DNA from: Jatrophihabitans sp.
Lineage (GTDB): Bacteria; Actinomycetota; Actinomycetes; Mycobacteriales; Jatrophihabitantaceae
Assembly: GCA_036399055.1 (NCBI GenBank)
Contig: DASWNX010000015.1
Coordinates: 1 to 64,000, forward strand
DNA: 64,000 nt
Direction: 5' to 3'
The notes under the pieces are model-generated. The model did not search any database and was not told the DNA's origin. It saw nothing but the letters and a program-made list of their open reading frames with translations. Below are positions 1 to 9,694 of this stretch, one piece after another. Position 1 is the stretch's first letter. Every line of letters begins with the position of its first letter. A program made the position numbers and the translations under genes.

Positions 1-764
1 GAGGTGACGGCCTGGGTCTTGGAGATCTTCTTCGACTCCAGCCGGTCGCGCTCGAGCATGTTCTTGAAGTCCATGTTGCCGCCGACGTTGAGCTGGTAGG
101 TGCGGTCGAGCACCACGCCCCGGTCCTCGAACAGCTTGGCCAGCACCCGGTGGGTGATGGTGGCGCCGACCTGGGACTTGATGTCGTCACCGACGATCGG
201 AACGCCGGCCTCCTCGAACTTGGCAGCCCACTCAGGGGTGCCGGCGATGAACACCGGCAGCGCGTTGACGAAGGCGACCTTGGCGTCGATGGCGCACTGG
301 GCGTAGAACTTCGCGGCCGCTTCCGAGCCCACCGGCAGGTAGCAGATCAGCACGTCGACGGCCTGGTCCTTGAGGACCTTGACCACGTCCACCGGCTCGT
401 AGTCGGACTCTTCGATGGTCTCGCGGTAGTACTTGCCGAGGCCGTCGAGGGTGTGCCCGCGCAGCACCGGGACGTCCAGCGGGGGGACGTCGCAGAGCTT
501 GATGGTGTTGTTCTCCGACGCCACGATGGCTTCAGAGAGGTCGCGGCCGACCTTCTTGGCGTCGACGTCGAAGGCGGCGACGAAGTCGATGTCGCTGACG
601 TGGTAGTCGCCGAACTTGACGTGCATCAGCCCGGGAACCATGCCCGCGGGGTCTGCGTCGCGGTAGAAGTGCACGCCCTGCACCAGCGACGCGGCGCAGT
701 TGCCGACGCCGATGATGGCGACGCGGATGCGACCGGCGGCCGACGTTGCGTTTTCCGAACCCAT
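1..764 (-). CDS. ino1: Inositol-3-phosphate synthase, C-terminus cut by window edge
   Basis: This enzyme converts glucose-6-phosphate to 1L-myo-inositol-3-phosphate with NAD, the first step toward phosphatidylinositol and mycothiol in actinobacteria. Reading the minus strand from ATG at 764 gives [19 protein letters not shown] and then the NAD-binding GVGNCA motif at residues 19-24. The later stretches [36 protein letters not shown] and [18 protein letters not shown] are typical of the actinobacterial-type enzyme. About 254 residues are visible and the C-terminal third lies outside the window. A strong AAGGAGG ribosome site sits a few bases upstream of the ATG. The PadR regulator gene follows on the same strand upstream, a pairing seen in other actinomycetes. 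The family call is secure. Confidence 0.95.
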   Translation of the reverse strand, partial: MGSENATSAAGRIRVAIIGVGNCAASLVQGVHFYRDADPAGMVPGLMHVKFGDYHVSDIDFVAAFDVDAKKVGRDLSEAIVASENNTIKLCDVPPLDVPVLRGHTLDGLGKYYRETIEESDYEPVDVVKVLKDQAVDVLICYLPVGSEAAAKFYAQCAIDAKVAFVNALPVFIAGTPEWAAKFEEAGVPIVGDDIKSQVGATITHRVLAKLFEDRGVVLDRTYQLNVGGNMDFKNMLERDRLESKKISKTQAVT

Positions 765-842
765 CGGGTTCCTCCTTGTTGTTGGTTGCTTCGCCTGGCT
801 GGTACTCAACTCGGCGTGGCGGTAAGTCATGGGGCGGTGGGG

Positions 843-1388
843 CTAGTTCGGGCCCCGGCGCTCGGTCTCGATCAACTCGGTCAGCCACCGGACTTCCCGG
901 TCCGCCGATTCGAGCCCGTGCTCCTGCAGCTGCAGGGTGTAGCGGTCCATTCGCTCCCGGGTCCGGGCGAGCGAGCTGCGCATGCCGTCGGCCTGCTCGG
1001 TCATCCGCTGCTTGCGACCTTCGAGGATCTGCAGCCGGATGTCGGAGCGGGTCTGGGCGAAGAAGGCCAGTCGGGCGCCGAAGCCCTCGTCGTCGTAGGC
1101 GTCGGGGCCGACCTCGGCCAGCAGCGCGGCGAAGTGCTCCTTGCCCTCGGCGGTCAACCGGTAGACCCGCTTGCCGCGCCGGGAGCGGGCGCTGAAGCCG
1201 CCGGCCGATTCATCCAGTGGCGCGTCCTCGTCGATCCAGCCGGCTTCCTGCAACCGCCGCAACGACGGGTACAGCGAACCGTAGGAGAACGCCCGGAACG
1301 CTCCCAGCAGGGTGGACAGCCGTTTGCGCAGTTCGTAGCCGTGCATCGGAGCTTCGTTGAGCAGGCCCAGGATGGGGAGTTCCAACAT
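843..1388 (-). CDS. PadR-family transcriptional regulator
   Basis: A 181-residue winged-helix repressor. The N-terminus MLELPILGLLNEAPMHGYEL is the classic PadR start, followed by FRAFSYGSLYPSLRRLQEAGWI, the recognition helix and wing. The longer C-terminal part (RIQLQILEGRKQRM, then about 50 residues with helical periodicity) fits the PadR dimerisation helix. I chose ATG 1388 because the frame upstream of it is not family-like. The gene lies just upstream of ino1 on the same strand with an 78-base gap, so it may control ino1 and itself. A tandem 13-bp repeat upstream (1462-1500) is a candidate operator. The ligand is unknown. Confidence 0.9.
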   Translation of the reverse strand: MLELPILGLLNEAPMHGYELRKRLSTLLGAFRAFSYGSLYPSLRRLQEAGWIDEDAPLDESAGGFSARSRRGKRVYRLTAEGKEHFAALLAEVGPDAYDDEGFGARLAFFAQTRSDIRLQILEGRKQRMTEQADGMRSSLARTRERMDRYTLQLQEHGLESADREVRWLTELIETERRGPN

Positions 1389-1461
1389 GGTCGCCGTCCT
1401 CCTCTCCGGGTCCGGGGAACGCGCTGGCAACCAGCGGTGTGAGCACCGGCGAGGTACACGC

Positions 1462-1500
1462 CGATATATCAAGACGATACATCAGATCGAGATATCCATT
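1462..1500. promoter_or_regulatory. Tandem 13-bp repeats upstream of padR, candidate operator
   Basis: Three related units begin at exactly 13-base steps: CGATATATC at 1462, CGATACATC at 1475 and CGAGATATC at 1488. They are much more AT-rich than their surroundings and lie 75-115 bases upstream of the padR start. Their position suggests a binding array for the PadR protein or a promoter core. Function is inferred from position and repetition only. Confidence 0.45.
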
Positions 1501-1725
1501 AACCTGAGCGGGATCTGACGCGCGGCGGGTCAGGCCCCCCGCCGCGGGGTTCGGGGGCTTTGGTGGGCCTTTGTCAGAGCTTGGATGTGAGGTAGGACGG
1601 CTCTGCTGTCGGCTCTGGCCCAGGAGGTCCCCGTACCCTCGGTGAGCGGGCCGTCAGTCGCACGCGCGACTGGCCGGCGCTGAAGCGGCCGAGGGCGCCT
1701 GGCTGGGGCGCCTGGCCGAGGTCCT

Positions 1726-1803
1726 CGGCTGAGGTTCCCGGCTGAGGTTCCCCGGTGGGGCGCCGATGAGACGTAGTGCTGAGTTGTCGACGTAGTGCTG
1801 AGT
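1726..1803. repeat. Two pairs of short direct repeats upstream of the PBP gene
   Basis: CGGCTGAGGTTCCC occurs at 1726-1739 and again at 1739-1752, sharing one base. GACGTAGTGCTGAGT occurs at 1770-1784 and 1789-1803. Together they fill most of the 100 bases before the ribosome site of the penicillin-binding protein gene. They could be slippage products or a regulatory array. The rest of the padR-PBP gap (1501-1725) shows only a GC-rich hairpin-prone stretch near 1534-1558. Confidence 0.5.
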
Positions 1804-1816
1804 AGAGGAGTTCTTC

Positions 1817-4171
1817 GTGGCGGGTCCCTCCGCGCCCGGGCAGTCCCGGTCCGTTCCCGGTAAGGGCCCGGTCTCGTCCGCGGGCCAAGCGAGCCGTTGG
1901 AAGCAGCGCCGGGCGGCCAAGAAGCGCCGGCTGGCCAAGATGAGCCCCGGCAAGCGGGTGCTGCGCCGGATCGGCCTGCTGTTCACCTGGCTGCTCGGGG
2001 TGCTGGCGCTGCTGGGGACGCTGCTCGCGGTCAGCGTGTACGCGGTGGTCAAGGTGCCGACCGCCCAGCAGCTCAAGACCAACCAGGCCGCCATCGTGCA
2101 GTACGCCGACGGCTCGACCATGGCCACCATCGACGGCGGGGAGAACCGGATCATCGTGCCGCTGTCCAAGGTTCCGGTGCACGTGCGCGACGCGGTGCTG
2201 GCCGCCGAGGACCGCGGCTTCTACTCAGAGCCGGGAGTGTCGGTCAAGGGGACCGTGCGGGCGGCGGTCAACGACGTCCGGGGCGGGCCCGTCCAGGGCG
2301 GCTCCACCATCACCCAGCAGTACGTCAAGAACGCCTACCTCAACTCTGACCAGACCCTGAGCCGCAAGCTCAAGGAGCTGGTCATCGCGTTGAAGATCAG
2401 CCGCCAGTTCTCCAAGGACGAGATCCTGGAGAGCTACCTCAACACGATCTACTTCGGCCGGGGCGCCTACGGCATCGAAGCGGCGGCCCGAGCCTATTTC
2501 GGCGTCTCGATCGACAAGGTCGACCTCGCCCAGGGCGCCCTGCTGGCGACGGTGATCAAATCGCCGGAGTACTACGACCCCACGGTCACGCCCTCGGAGT
2601 CCAAGGACCGCTGGAAGTACGTGGTCGGCGGCATGGTCGAGACCGGCAAGCTGAGCCAGGCCAAGGCGGACAAGCTGAAGTTCCCGACCACCGTCAAGAC
2701 CCGCAACACCAGCTCGGTGCTCGACGGCCCGCTCGGCCTGGTCTGGCGCCAGGTCAAGTCCGAACTGGCCGCCGACGGCGTCGACCCGGCCAGCATCAAC
2801 CCCCGGGGTCTGCGGATTCAGACCACCATCGACCGCGGCGCCCAGGTGGCCGCCCAGGAAGCCATCAAACAGAACTACTCCAACCTGACGCCCAAGCAGC
2901 GCAACATGCGTCCGGCGCTGGTCGCCGTCAACCCTGACACCGGCGCGGTGATCGCCTACTACGGCGGGCGCAACGGAGGCGGGCTGGACTACGCCCAGGC
3001 CTGGCGCCCGCCCGGCTCCAGCTTCAAGCCCTACGTGACCGCCACCGCGCTCGCCCAGAACCTCAAGGGCGTCAGGCCCGCGTACACGATCCAGTCCGTC
3101 TTCGACGGCTCGTCGCCGCAGGTCATCGACAACCTGCCGTTCGCCAACGACCCGACGGACCCCGACTTCGGCCAGTACAGCCTGCGGGAGGCGACCACGC
3201 TCTCGCTGAACACGGTGTTCGGCAAGCTGACCTCGCTGGTGAAGCCGGAGAACGTCGTCAAGACCGCCCGGGCGATGGGCATCCCCGCCGTCGAGTCGGC
3301 GTCCGGGGCCAACCCTGGCGCGCCGACCCTGATGCGCAACGGCAACGCAGACAACTACGTCGGCATCGGCAACTACCCGGTGCGGATCATGGACCAGGCC
3401 GTCGGTTACGCCACGCTGGCCAATGGCGGCCTGTTCCGGCCGGCCTACTTCGTGGAGAAGATCACCGACAGCAAGGGCAACCTGGTCTACCAGCACAAGG
3501 ACAACGCCAAGCGGGTGCTGGACAAGCGAGTCGCCAACGACACCACCCTGTCGATGCAGGAGGTGGCTCAGCGCTCGCAGATCCCGCTGGCCGACGGACG
3601 GCCTGTGGCCGCCAAGACCGGCACGGTGGGCATCCAGGACACCGGCGACTCCAGCGACGGCTGGACGGTCGGTTTCACCCCGCAGGTCAGCGCGGCCTCC
3701 TGGGTGGGCTCGGACAAGGTCGAGCCGATCTATGACGCCAACGGCAACTCCGAGTACGGCCGCGATCTGGCCGGCCGCACCTGGAGGGCGTTCATGGACG
3801 GCTACCTCAGCGGCAAGCCGGTGCAGCCGCTGGCCACCACCCAGCAGATCGGGATGCCCAGCGACCCAACGCCGTCGGCCACCACCGCCAGCGCCGCCCC
3901 GACGCCGTCGCCGACCGAGTCGAGCACGGCGCCGAGCACCAGCGCGGCGCCGAGCACCAGCGCGGCGCCCACCACCAGCGCGCCGCCCACCACCTCCGCG
4001 CCGCCGCCACCGCCGACGCCCAGCACCAGCTGCGGCCTGCCGGTCTGCCCGTCCTCCTCAGCCCCGGCGTCCAGCCAGCCGCCCGCACCGAGCGGCAGCC
4101 CCACCACCAAGGCAGCCGGCCCGGCCGCGGCGTCACCCGGCTCGACGTCCACGCCGACCAGACGTCCGTGA
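1817..4171 (+). CDS. ponA: Class A penicillin-binding protein (transglycosylase/transpeptidase)
   Basis: A 784-residue bifunctional peptidoglycan synthase. A basic cytoplasmic N-terminus (about residues 25-55) leads into one membrane segment (about 55-80). The GT51 transglycosylase domain follows, with catalytic Glu near 131 in AAEDRGFYSEPG and the QGGSTITQQYVKN motif. The transpeptidase domain has the three expected motifs: SSFK with nucleophile Ser401, SLN at about 463 and KTGT from about 600. The last 110 residues are a Pro/Ser/Thr-rich extracellular tail. GTG 1817 is preceded by GAGGAG. The gene ends in a GTGA overlap with the next gene, a membrane glycosyltransferase. Which PBP1 paralogue it matches cannot be settled here. 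Confidence 0.94.
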   Translation: MAGPSAPGQSRSVPGKGPVSSAGQASRWKQRRAAKKRRLAKMSPGKRVLRRIGLLFTWLLGVLALLGTLLAVSVYAVVKVPTAQQLKTNQAAIVQYADGSTMATIDGGENRIIVPLSKVPVHVRDAVLAAEDRGFYSEPGVSVKGTVRAAVNDVRGGPVQGGSTITQQYVKNAYLNSDQTLSRKLKELVIALKISRQFSKDEILESYLNTIYFGRGAYGIEAAARAYFGVSIDKVDLAQGALLATVIKSPEYYDPTVTPSESKDRWKYVVGGMVETGKLSQAKADKLKFPTTVKTRNTSSVLDGPLGLVWRQVKSELAADGVDPASINPRGLRIQTTIDRGAQVAAQEAIKQNYSNLTPKQRNMRPALVAVNPDTGAVIAYYGGRNGGGLDYAQAWRPPGSSFKPYVTATALAQNLKGVRPAYTIQSVFDGSSPQVIDNLPFANDPTDPDFGQYSLREATTLSLNTVFGKLTSLVKPENVVKTARAMGIPAVESASGANPGAPTLMRNGNADNYVGIGNYPVRIMDQAVGYATLANGGLFRPAYFVEKITDSKGNLVYQHKDNAKRVLDKRVANDTTLSMQEVAQRSQIPLADGRPVAAKTGTVGIQDTGDSSDGWTVGFTPQVSAASWVGSDKVEPIYDANGNSEYGRDLAGRTWRAFMDGYLSGKPVQPLATTQQIGMPSDPTPSATTASAAPTPSPTESSTAPSTSAAPSTSAAPTTSAPPTTSAPPPPPTPSTSCGLPVCPSSSAPASSQPPAPSGSPTTKAAGPAAASPGSTSTPTRRP

Positions 4172-5604
4172 TCGACAGGCGGGAGCTCCCGCCCGCGTGG
4201 GAGGAGGCCCTGCCGTCAAGGCAGGACCCGACCATCGCCCGGGCCAGCGCGCTGGTCGGCGGCCCGCTGGGACGCTATGCCCGCCTGGACCCGGGCTGGT
4301 GGTCGCCGCTGCGGGTGCTGCTGGCGCTGGGGGCGCTCACGCTGCTGCTGGGCTACGCCGAGAAGCTGCCGTGCGCCGACGGCCAGTGGGTGGCCTCTAA
4401 GCAGTACACCCACGCCTGCTACTCCGACGTCATCCCGCTCTGGGGGGCCGAGGGGTTGTCCTCGGGAGCGGTGCCCTACCGCGACCACGCCGTGGAGTAC
4501 CCGGTGCTCACCGGCGGCTTCATGTGGGCGACCGGCGAGCTGACCCGGGCCTGGTCCACGCTGGCCGAGAGCGGCCTGGCGCCGGGCAGCAATCAGGGCC
4601 TGGTCTTCGGCGTGCTGACCTGCATCCTGCTGGCGATCTGCGGCCTGCTGACGATCGCCGCGACCGCGGCCGCCGCCGGCCCGCGCCGGCAGTGGGACGC
4701 CGCGATCCTGGCGCTCAGCCCGCTGCTGGTCTTTCACGCCTTCTCCAACTGGGACCTGCTGGCGATGGCGTTCGCCTCCGCAGCGCTGTGGGCCTGGGCT
4801 CGCGACCGGCCGGTCGCGGCCGGAGTGCTGATCGGGCTGGGCGCCGCGGCCAAGCTGTACCCGGCGCTGCTGTTCGTGCCGCTGTTCTTGCTGGCCTACC
4901 GCACCCGCACCTGGCGGCCGGTGCTGTGGGCCGCCGCGGCGGCGGCCGGCGCGTGGCTGGCGGTGAACCTGCCGGTGGCGCTGGCCTGGACCCCCGGCTG
5001 GAAGGAGTTCTACTCCTTCTCCGAATCCCGGCCGGCCGAGGCCAGCACGTTCTGGGCGATGCTCAAGCACTACTTCCCCAGCACCTTCGGCGCCCCCGCC
5101 GACTCCGGCTGGTCACCGCCTGGCCTGGCGGTGGCGCTGTTCCTGCTGGCCGCGCTGGCGGGAGTCGGCTGGCTGGCGCTGAGCGCCCCGGTCCGTCCGC
5201 GGCTGGCGCAGCTGGCCTTTCTGACCGCGACCGCCTTCCTGTTGACCACGAAGGTGTGGAGCCCGCAGTACTCGATCTGGCTGGTGCCGCTGCTGGCGCT
5301 GGCCCGGCCGCGCTGGCGCAGCGCGCTGATCTGGCAGGCCACCGAGATCGCGGTCTGGATCGCCACCCTGCTCTGGCTGCTCGGCGGCAGCGACCCCAAC
5401 AAGGCGCTGCCCTACGAGGGGCTGACCTGGGTGCTGCTGATCCGCGACGCCACCCTGCTGGTGCTGGTGGCCCTGATCGTGCGTGACATCCGCCGCCCGG
5501 AGTCAGACGTGGTGCGCTCGGCGGACGAGCCGGACCCCGGGGCCGGGCTGTTCGCCGCCGCGCCGGCCGACCGGCTGATCGGCGCCCGGGCAGCCAGGCC
5601 GTAA
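4168..5604 (+). CDS. GT87/DUF2029-type polytopic membrane glycosyltransferase
   Basis: A 478-residue protein with about ten hydrophobic segments, consistent with the GT-C fold that uses polyprenyl-phosphate sugars. An acidic/aromatic loop near residues 100-115 (PYRDHAVEYPVLTGGFMW) follows the first membrane helix and resembles the catalytic loop of GT87 proteins such as mannosyltransferases. Later landmarks are HAFSNWDLLAMAF and KLYPALLFVPLFLLAYRTR. The GTG start at 4168 overlaps the PBP stop, so translation is probably coupled. This suggests a cell-envelope role, but the donor and acceptor are unknown. Confidence 0.8.
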   Translation: MIDRRELPPAWEEALPSRQDPTIARASALVGGPLGRYARLDPGWWSPLRVLLALGALTLLLGYAEKLPCADGQWVASKQYTHACYSDVIPLWGAEGLSSGAVPYRDHAVEYPVLTGGFMWATGELTRAWSTLAESGLAPGSNQGLVFGVLTCILLAICGLLTIAATAAAAGPRRQWDAAILALSPLLVFHAFSNWDLLAMAFASAALWAWARDRPVAAGVLIGLGAAAKLYPALLFVPLFLLAYRTRTWRPVLWAAAAAAGAWLAVNLPVALAWTPGWKEFYSFSESRPAEASTFWAMLKHYFPSTFGAPADSGWSPPGLAVALFLLAALAGVGWLALSAPVRPRLAQLAFLTATAFLLTTKVWSPQYSIWLVPLLALARPRWRSALIWQATEIAVWIATLLWLLGGSDPNKALPYEGLTWVLLIRDATLLVLVALIVRDIRRPESDVVRSADEPDPGAGLFAAAPADRLIGARAARP

Positions 5605-5712
5605 TCGGCTCGGCCAGTCCACGGGGCTTGGGTAACCTTGCCCTTCTCGGCTCGCTCACGCCGGAGGAACGCGTCCGCCGTGGGGTGAGCTGCCTCGATG
5701 TTTGGAGTCTTA

Positions 5713-7497
5713 GTGCTGCTGCGGATGTCCACGCTGTTCCTGCGCACCCTGCGCGATGACCCTGCCGACGCCGAGGTGCCCAGCCACCGGCTGCTGGTCC
5801 GCGCCGGTTACGTCCGGCGGGTCGCTCCGGGCATCTACTCCTGGCTGCCGCTGGGCATCGCGGTGCTGGCCAACATCGAGAAGGTCGTCCGCGAGGAGAT
5901 GGCCTCGATCGGGTCGCAGGAAGTGCACTTTCCGGCGATGATCCCGCGGGAGATCTTCGAGGCCAGCGGGCGCTGGGCCGACTACGGCGACTCGCTGTTC
6001 CGGCTCAAGGACCGCAAGGGTGGGGACTACCTGCTCGGCCCGACCCACGAGGAGCTGTTCACGCTGCTGGTCAAGGGCGAGTACTCCTCCTACAAGGACT
6101 ACCCGCTCTCGCTCTACCAGATCCAGACCAAGTACCGCGACGAGGCACGGCCGCGTGCCGGCGTGCTGCGCGGACGCGAGTTCATCATGAAGGACTCCTA
6201 CTCCTTCGACCTGACCGACGAGGGGCTGCAGCAGGCCTACCAGGCTCACCGGGACGCCTACGAGCGGATCTTCAGCCGGCTGGGCTTTGACTACCGGATC
6301 GTCTTCGCGGTCTCCGGGGCGATGGGCGGCTCGGCCTCGGAGGAGTTCCTGGCCCCGACACCCTCGGGTGAGGACACCTTCGTGCAGTGCACCGGGTGTG
6401 ACTACGCGGCCAACACCGAGGCGGTCGAGATCGCCGGGCCGCCCGCGCAGGACGGCAGTGCTTCTGACGGCTCCGTCTACCCGGCCAGCCTGGTGCTCGA
6501 CACCCCGGACACCCCGACCATCGCGACGCTGGTGGACCGGCTGAACACCCTGGACTGGGCTGAGCACGGGCTGGAGCCGCAGCGGTTCAGCGCGGCCGAC
6601 ACCCTGAAGAACGTGGTGCTCAAGACCCGGCAGCCCGGCTCGGACCGCTGGGAGCTGCTGGTGGTGGGCGTGCCCGGCGACCGCGAGGTCGACATGAAGC
6701 GGCTGGCCGGCCAGCTGGAGCCGGTCGAGGTCGAGCAGGCCGACGAGAAGGACCTGGCCGCGGCGCCCGGGCTGGTCAAGGGCTACATCGGGCCGCAGCT
6801 GCTGGCCGAGCTGAAGGTGCGCTACCTGGTCGACCCGCTGGTGGTGTCGGGAAGCGCCTGGGTCACCGGGGCGAACGAGCACGGCAAGCACGCCGCCTTC
6901 GTGGTGCGCGGGCGGGACTTCGACCCGGCAGGCGAAGTGGGCGCGGTCGAGATCCGCGACGGTGACCGGTGCGCCCGCTGCGGCTCGCCGCTGGAGATCG
7001 CCCGCGGCATCGAGCTGGGCCACGTCTTCCAGCTCGGGCGCAAGTTCGCCGAGGCGTTCGGGCTGACGGCGCTGGGCCCGGAGGGCAAGCCGGTGACGAT
7101 CACGATGGGCTCCTACGGGGTCGGCATCACCCGGGCCGTCGCCGCGCTGGCCGAGCAGACCCACGACGAGGCCGGACTGGTGTGGCCGAGGGTGGTGGCG
7201 CCGGCCGACGTGCAGGTGGTGCCCACCGGCAAGGACGTCGCCGCCGTGGCCGAGGCCGAGCGGATCGCCGCCGAGCTGGTGTCCCTGGGGGTGCGGGTGC
7301 TGCTCGATGACCGCAAGGCCTCGCCCGGTGTGAAGTTCAAGGACGCCGAGCTGCTCGGGGTGCCCACGATCCTGGTGGTCGGCCGAGGGTTGGACGACGG
7401 CGTGGTGGAGTTGCGCGACCGCAAGTCCGGCCAGCGGCGCGACGTGCCGGTGGGCGACGCGGTCAGCGCCGTGCACGCCGAGGTGTCGGGCAGCTAG
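5713..7497 (+). CDS. proS: Prolyl-tRNA synthetase
   Basis: A class II synthetase charging tRNA-Pro, 594 residues from GTG 5713. I prefer this start because [21 protein letters not shown] matches actinobacterial ProRS N-termini and TGGAG lies just upstream. ATG 5698 would add five residues. The [19 protein letters not shown] segment, motif 2 region ([28 protein letters not shown]) and motif 3 ([14 protein letters not shown]) are clear. The region between motifs 2 and 3 holds a YbaK-like editing insertion of about 170 residues, which places it in the bacterial long type. The anticodon-binding domain closes the protein. It stands alone, with a convergent endonuclease IV gene downstream. Confidence 0.96.
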   Translation: MLLRMSTLFLRTLRDDPADAEVPSHRLLVRAGYVRRVAPGIYSWLPLGIAVLANIEKVVREEMASIGSQEVHFPAMIPREIFEASGRWADYGDSLFRLKDRKGGDYLLGPTHEELFTLLVKGEYSSYKDYPLSLYQIQTKYRDEARPRAGVLRGREFIMKDSYSFDLTDEGLQQAYQAHRDAYERIFSRLGFDYRIVFAVSGAMGGSASEEFLAPTPSGEDTFVQCTGCDYAANTEAVEIAGPPAQDGSASDGSVYPASLVLDTPDTPTIATLVDRLNTLDWAEHGLEPQRFSAADTLKNVVLKTRQPGSDRWELLVVGVPGDREVDMKRLAGQLEPVEVEQADEKDLAAAPGLVKGYIGPQLLAELKVRYLVDPLVVSGSAWVTGANEHGKHAAFVVRGRDFDPAGEVGAVEIRDGDRCARCGSPLEIARGIELGHVFQLGRKFAEAFGLTALGPEGKPVTITMGSYGVGITRAVAALAEQTHDEAGLVWPRVVAPADVQVVPTGKDVAAVAEAERIAAELVSLGVRVLLDDRKASPGVKFKDAELLGVPTILVVGRGLDDGVVELRDRKSGQRRDVPVGDAVSAVHAEVSGS

Positions 7498-7563
7498 CCG
7501 GCTCGGCCGGTGCTCAGCAGGGCCTCGTGCACAGCGGGGCCGGTGCTCAGCGGGGCTTGGCGC

Positions 7564-8343
7564 TCAGGCTGCCTTGCTGCGCAGGAAGCTGATGTCCTCG
7601 GCCTGACCGGCGGCCGGCGTCTCGACCAGGACGTCGCAGCCGGCGGCCCGCACGATGGCCGCGATCGCCTCGGGCTCGATGAACCCGGCGCCGATGTTGG
7701 CGTGCCGGTCAGCGCCGGAGTCGAAGGTGTCGCGGCTGTCGTTGGCGTGGATCAGGTCGATCCGGCCGGTGATCGCCTTGACCCGGTCGACGATGCCGGT
7801 CAGGTCCTCGCCTCCGGCGTGGGCGTGGCAGGTGTCGAGGCAGAAGCCGGGGTTGTACTCGCCGATCGCGTCCCACAACCGGGCGATCCGGTCCAGGTGC
7901 CGGGCGATCGCGGCGGCGCCGCCGGCGGTGTTCTCGATCAGGATCGGCAGCGGGAAACCGCCGCTGTCGGCCTGGTAGGCGAAGGTCTTGCGCCAGTTGT
8001 CGATGCCGACCGCCGGGTCGTCGTCGGCGCCGACGTGGCCGCCGTGCACGATCAGTCCCTTGGCGCCGATCGAGGCGGCCGCCGCGGCGTGCTGGGCCAG
8101 GATCTTGCGGCTCGGGACCCTGATCCGGTTGTTGGTGGTCGCCACGTTGATGACGTACGGGGCGTGCACGTAGACGGTCAGGTCGGTGGCCCGCAACGCC
8201 TCGGCATGCGGGTGCTCCTTGGGCGCCTTCCAGCCCTGCGGGTCGGCAAGGAAGAACTGGACCGCGGCGGCGTCGACCTGGGCGGCCGCGGCCAGCGGGT
8301 CGGTGGAGTCGACGTGCGCGCCGATGACGAGGGTGTCAGCCAT
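7564..8343 (-). CDS. nfo: Endonuclease IV-type AP endonuclease
   Basis: A 259-residue AP-endonuclease-family-2 TIM barrel that would cut at abasic sites in base excision repair. Metal-site stretches are visible in order: VYVHAPYVINVATT, LIVHGGHVGADDD, ILIENTAGG, CLDTCHAHAGGED, LIHANDS and the C-terminal VLVETPA. ATG 8343 begins MADTLVIGAHVDSTDPL, which fits the family; the open frame upstream does not. It converges on proS with a 66-base gap containing two copies of GGCCGGTGCTCAGC but no obvious terminator. Nfo function is well supported; sugar-isomerase relatives share the fold but not this motif set. Confidence 0.88.
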   Translation of the reverse strand: MADTLVIGAHVDSTDPLAAAAQVDAAAVQFFLADPQGWKAPKEHPHAEALRATDLTVYVHAPYVINVATTNNRIRVPSRKILAQHAAAAASIGAKGLIVHGGHVGADDDPAVGIDNWRKTFAYQADSGGFPLPILIENTAGGAAAIARHLDRIARLWDAIGEYNPGFCLDTCHAHAGGEDLTGIVDRVKAITGRIDLIHANDSRDTFDSGADRHANIGAGFIEPEAIAAIVRAAGCDVLVETPAAGQAEDISFLRSKAA

Positions 8344-8431
8344 GCCTGCCAGGTTACGTCCGGCCCTGAGATCACTCACCGTAGACCTTGTGACGACGGC
8401 GGGGTGACGATGGCGGGGTGACGATGGCGGG

Positions 8432-9694
8432 TTATCCCTTGCCGTCTCCGTCGAACACCACCGGATGCACCTGCAGGTCACACACCAGGGGCTGGGCGCC
8501 GTAGGACCTGGTCGCGGTGGTTCCCGGCGGCGTGCTCAGCAGCGTGGCCTCAGAGTGGCACCGCGATCCGCCGTGCTGCGCCGCGACCCACTCGATCACC
8601 GCCGATCCGGGCCTGTTGTAGAGCACTACCCGGGGTGCGCTGCCCTCTGAGGTGTACCCGCCCAAGGCGCCGGCCGGGGTCCGGGCAGCGTCGGCCAGCG
8701 GTTGGCCTGCCGCGTCGACGATCGCGGCGCCCGGATAGCCGGTGAGCGTGCAGGGTTCCTTGCCGTCGTTGACGTAGGTCAGCAGCATGCCGCGGGCGTC
8801 GCCGCTCTGGCTGGTCAACGGGGTGCTGGTCACCGTCAGCTGGTCACCGGTGCACTGGAGCAGTGTGTCGACCTGCGGGCCGGCCACGAAGCGGGACCGA
8901 GCGGTGCTCCAGGTGTAGTCCTGGCTGAACCGCAGGCTGCGGCAGCACAGCGCGTCATTCGGCGAGTAGCCCTTCTCTGCGAGGACGAGGTTCTGGCCCT
9001 CGCCGTTGATTGCAGTGACCATGATCGAGCGCCGGTCGCCGGGCTCATAGGCCAGCGTCTGCACCAGTCGCGGGCCGTCCGGGCTGTACCGGAAGACCTC
9101 GATCGGAAGCGGATGCGAGGCGTTGGTCATGCCGTTGCAGGTGACCGGCAGCAGCCACAGCGGCGCCGGCTCGCCCGGCACCGAGACCGCTCGAGCAGTC
9201 AGCCTGTCTGTCGTGCCGATCGTCAGTACCTCTGGGCACAGCCCGGGGGTGTGCGGCAGTGCGTTGACGTCCAGATTCCGGTACCAGTCCTGCGGCGCCG
9301 TCGAGCTGGGCGCCGGGTTGGGCGCGGCGTCGGCGGAAGCGGCCCCGGTGCTGGCCGGCGGGGGCTTGGCAGTGGAGCTGGGCGACGGTGACGTCGCGCT
9401 GGCGCTCGGGGTGGGTGAGTCCGACGTCGAGCTGACCGCGGGCGGGGTGCGGTCCGGGCCGTCCGAGCGCAGCAGCTTCGGCCCGGCCGTGACACCGAGG
9501 GTCACCAGCAGCACGGCGGCCGCGGCCAGCATCGGCACCAGCCAGGCCCGCAGGCCGCCCACGTGCTTGTCCTCCATGGTCAGGGCACGGGCCGCCTGCA
9601 GCACATGCGCCTTGACCGGCGCGGAGGCCGGCGCCAGGCGGGCCTGTGCCCGGAGTTCTTCGCGGACAGCGGTGTCGAGCTCGTCGGGCGTCAT
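8432..9694 (-). CDS. Membrane-anchored DUF4232 protein, cotranscribed with ECF sigma
   Basis: A 420-residue protein with a charged cytoplasmic N-terminus (about 1-48), one membrane segment (about 49-70) and a Ser/Pro/Thr linker to about 125. The C-terminal domain (about 275-415) looks like DUF4232: it has CTGDQLTVTS near its start, LLTYVNDGKEPCTLTGYPG and spaced cysteines that could form disulfides outside the cell. The start overlaps the stop of the upstream sigma gene by four bases (ATGA). That layout and topology are typical of anti-sigma or sigma-associated sensors, but no canonical zinc anti-sigma HxxxCxxC motif is visible. Anti-sigma function is inference. Confidence 0.7.
   Translation of the reverse strand: MTPDELDTAVREELRAQARLAPASAPVKAHVLQAARALTMEDKHVGGLRAWLVPMLAAAAVLLVTLGVTAGPKLLRSDGPDRTPPAVSSTSDSPTPSASATSPSPSSTAKPPPASTGAASADAAPNPAPSSTAPQDWYRNLDVNALPHTPGLCPEVLTIGTTDRLTARAVSVPGEPAPLWLLPVTCNGMTNASHPLPIEVFRYSPDGPRLVQTLAYEPGDRRSIMVTAINGEGQNLVLAEKGYSPNDALCCRSLRFSQDYTWSTARSRFVAGPQVDTLLQCTGDQLTVTSTPLTSQSGDARGMLLTYVNDGKEPCTLTGYPGAAIVDAAGQPLADAARTPAGALGGYTSEGSAPRVVLYNRPGSAVIEWVAAQHGGSRCHSEATLLSTPPGTTATRSYGAQPLVCDLQVHPVVFDGDGKG

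Noticed and set aside
2225..3496. Long minus-strand frame inside the penicillin-binding protein gene
   Set aside because: Composition is typical of antisense frames in GC-rich genes and the plus-strand frame carries all catalytic motifs.
5710..7476. 588-codon minus-strand frame over proS
   Set aside because: Antisense shadow of a strongly conserved synthetase; the translation is His/Arg/Gly/Val-rich with no domain.
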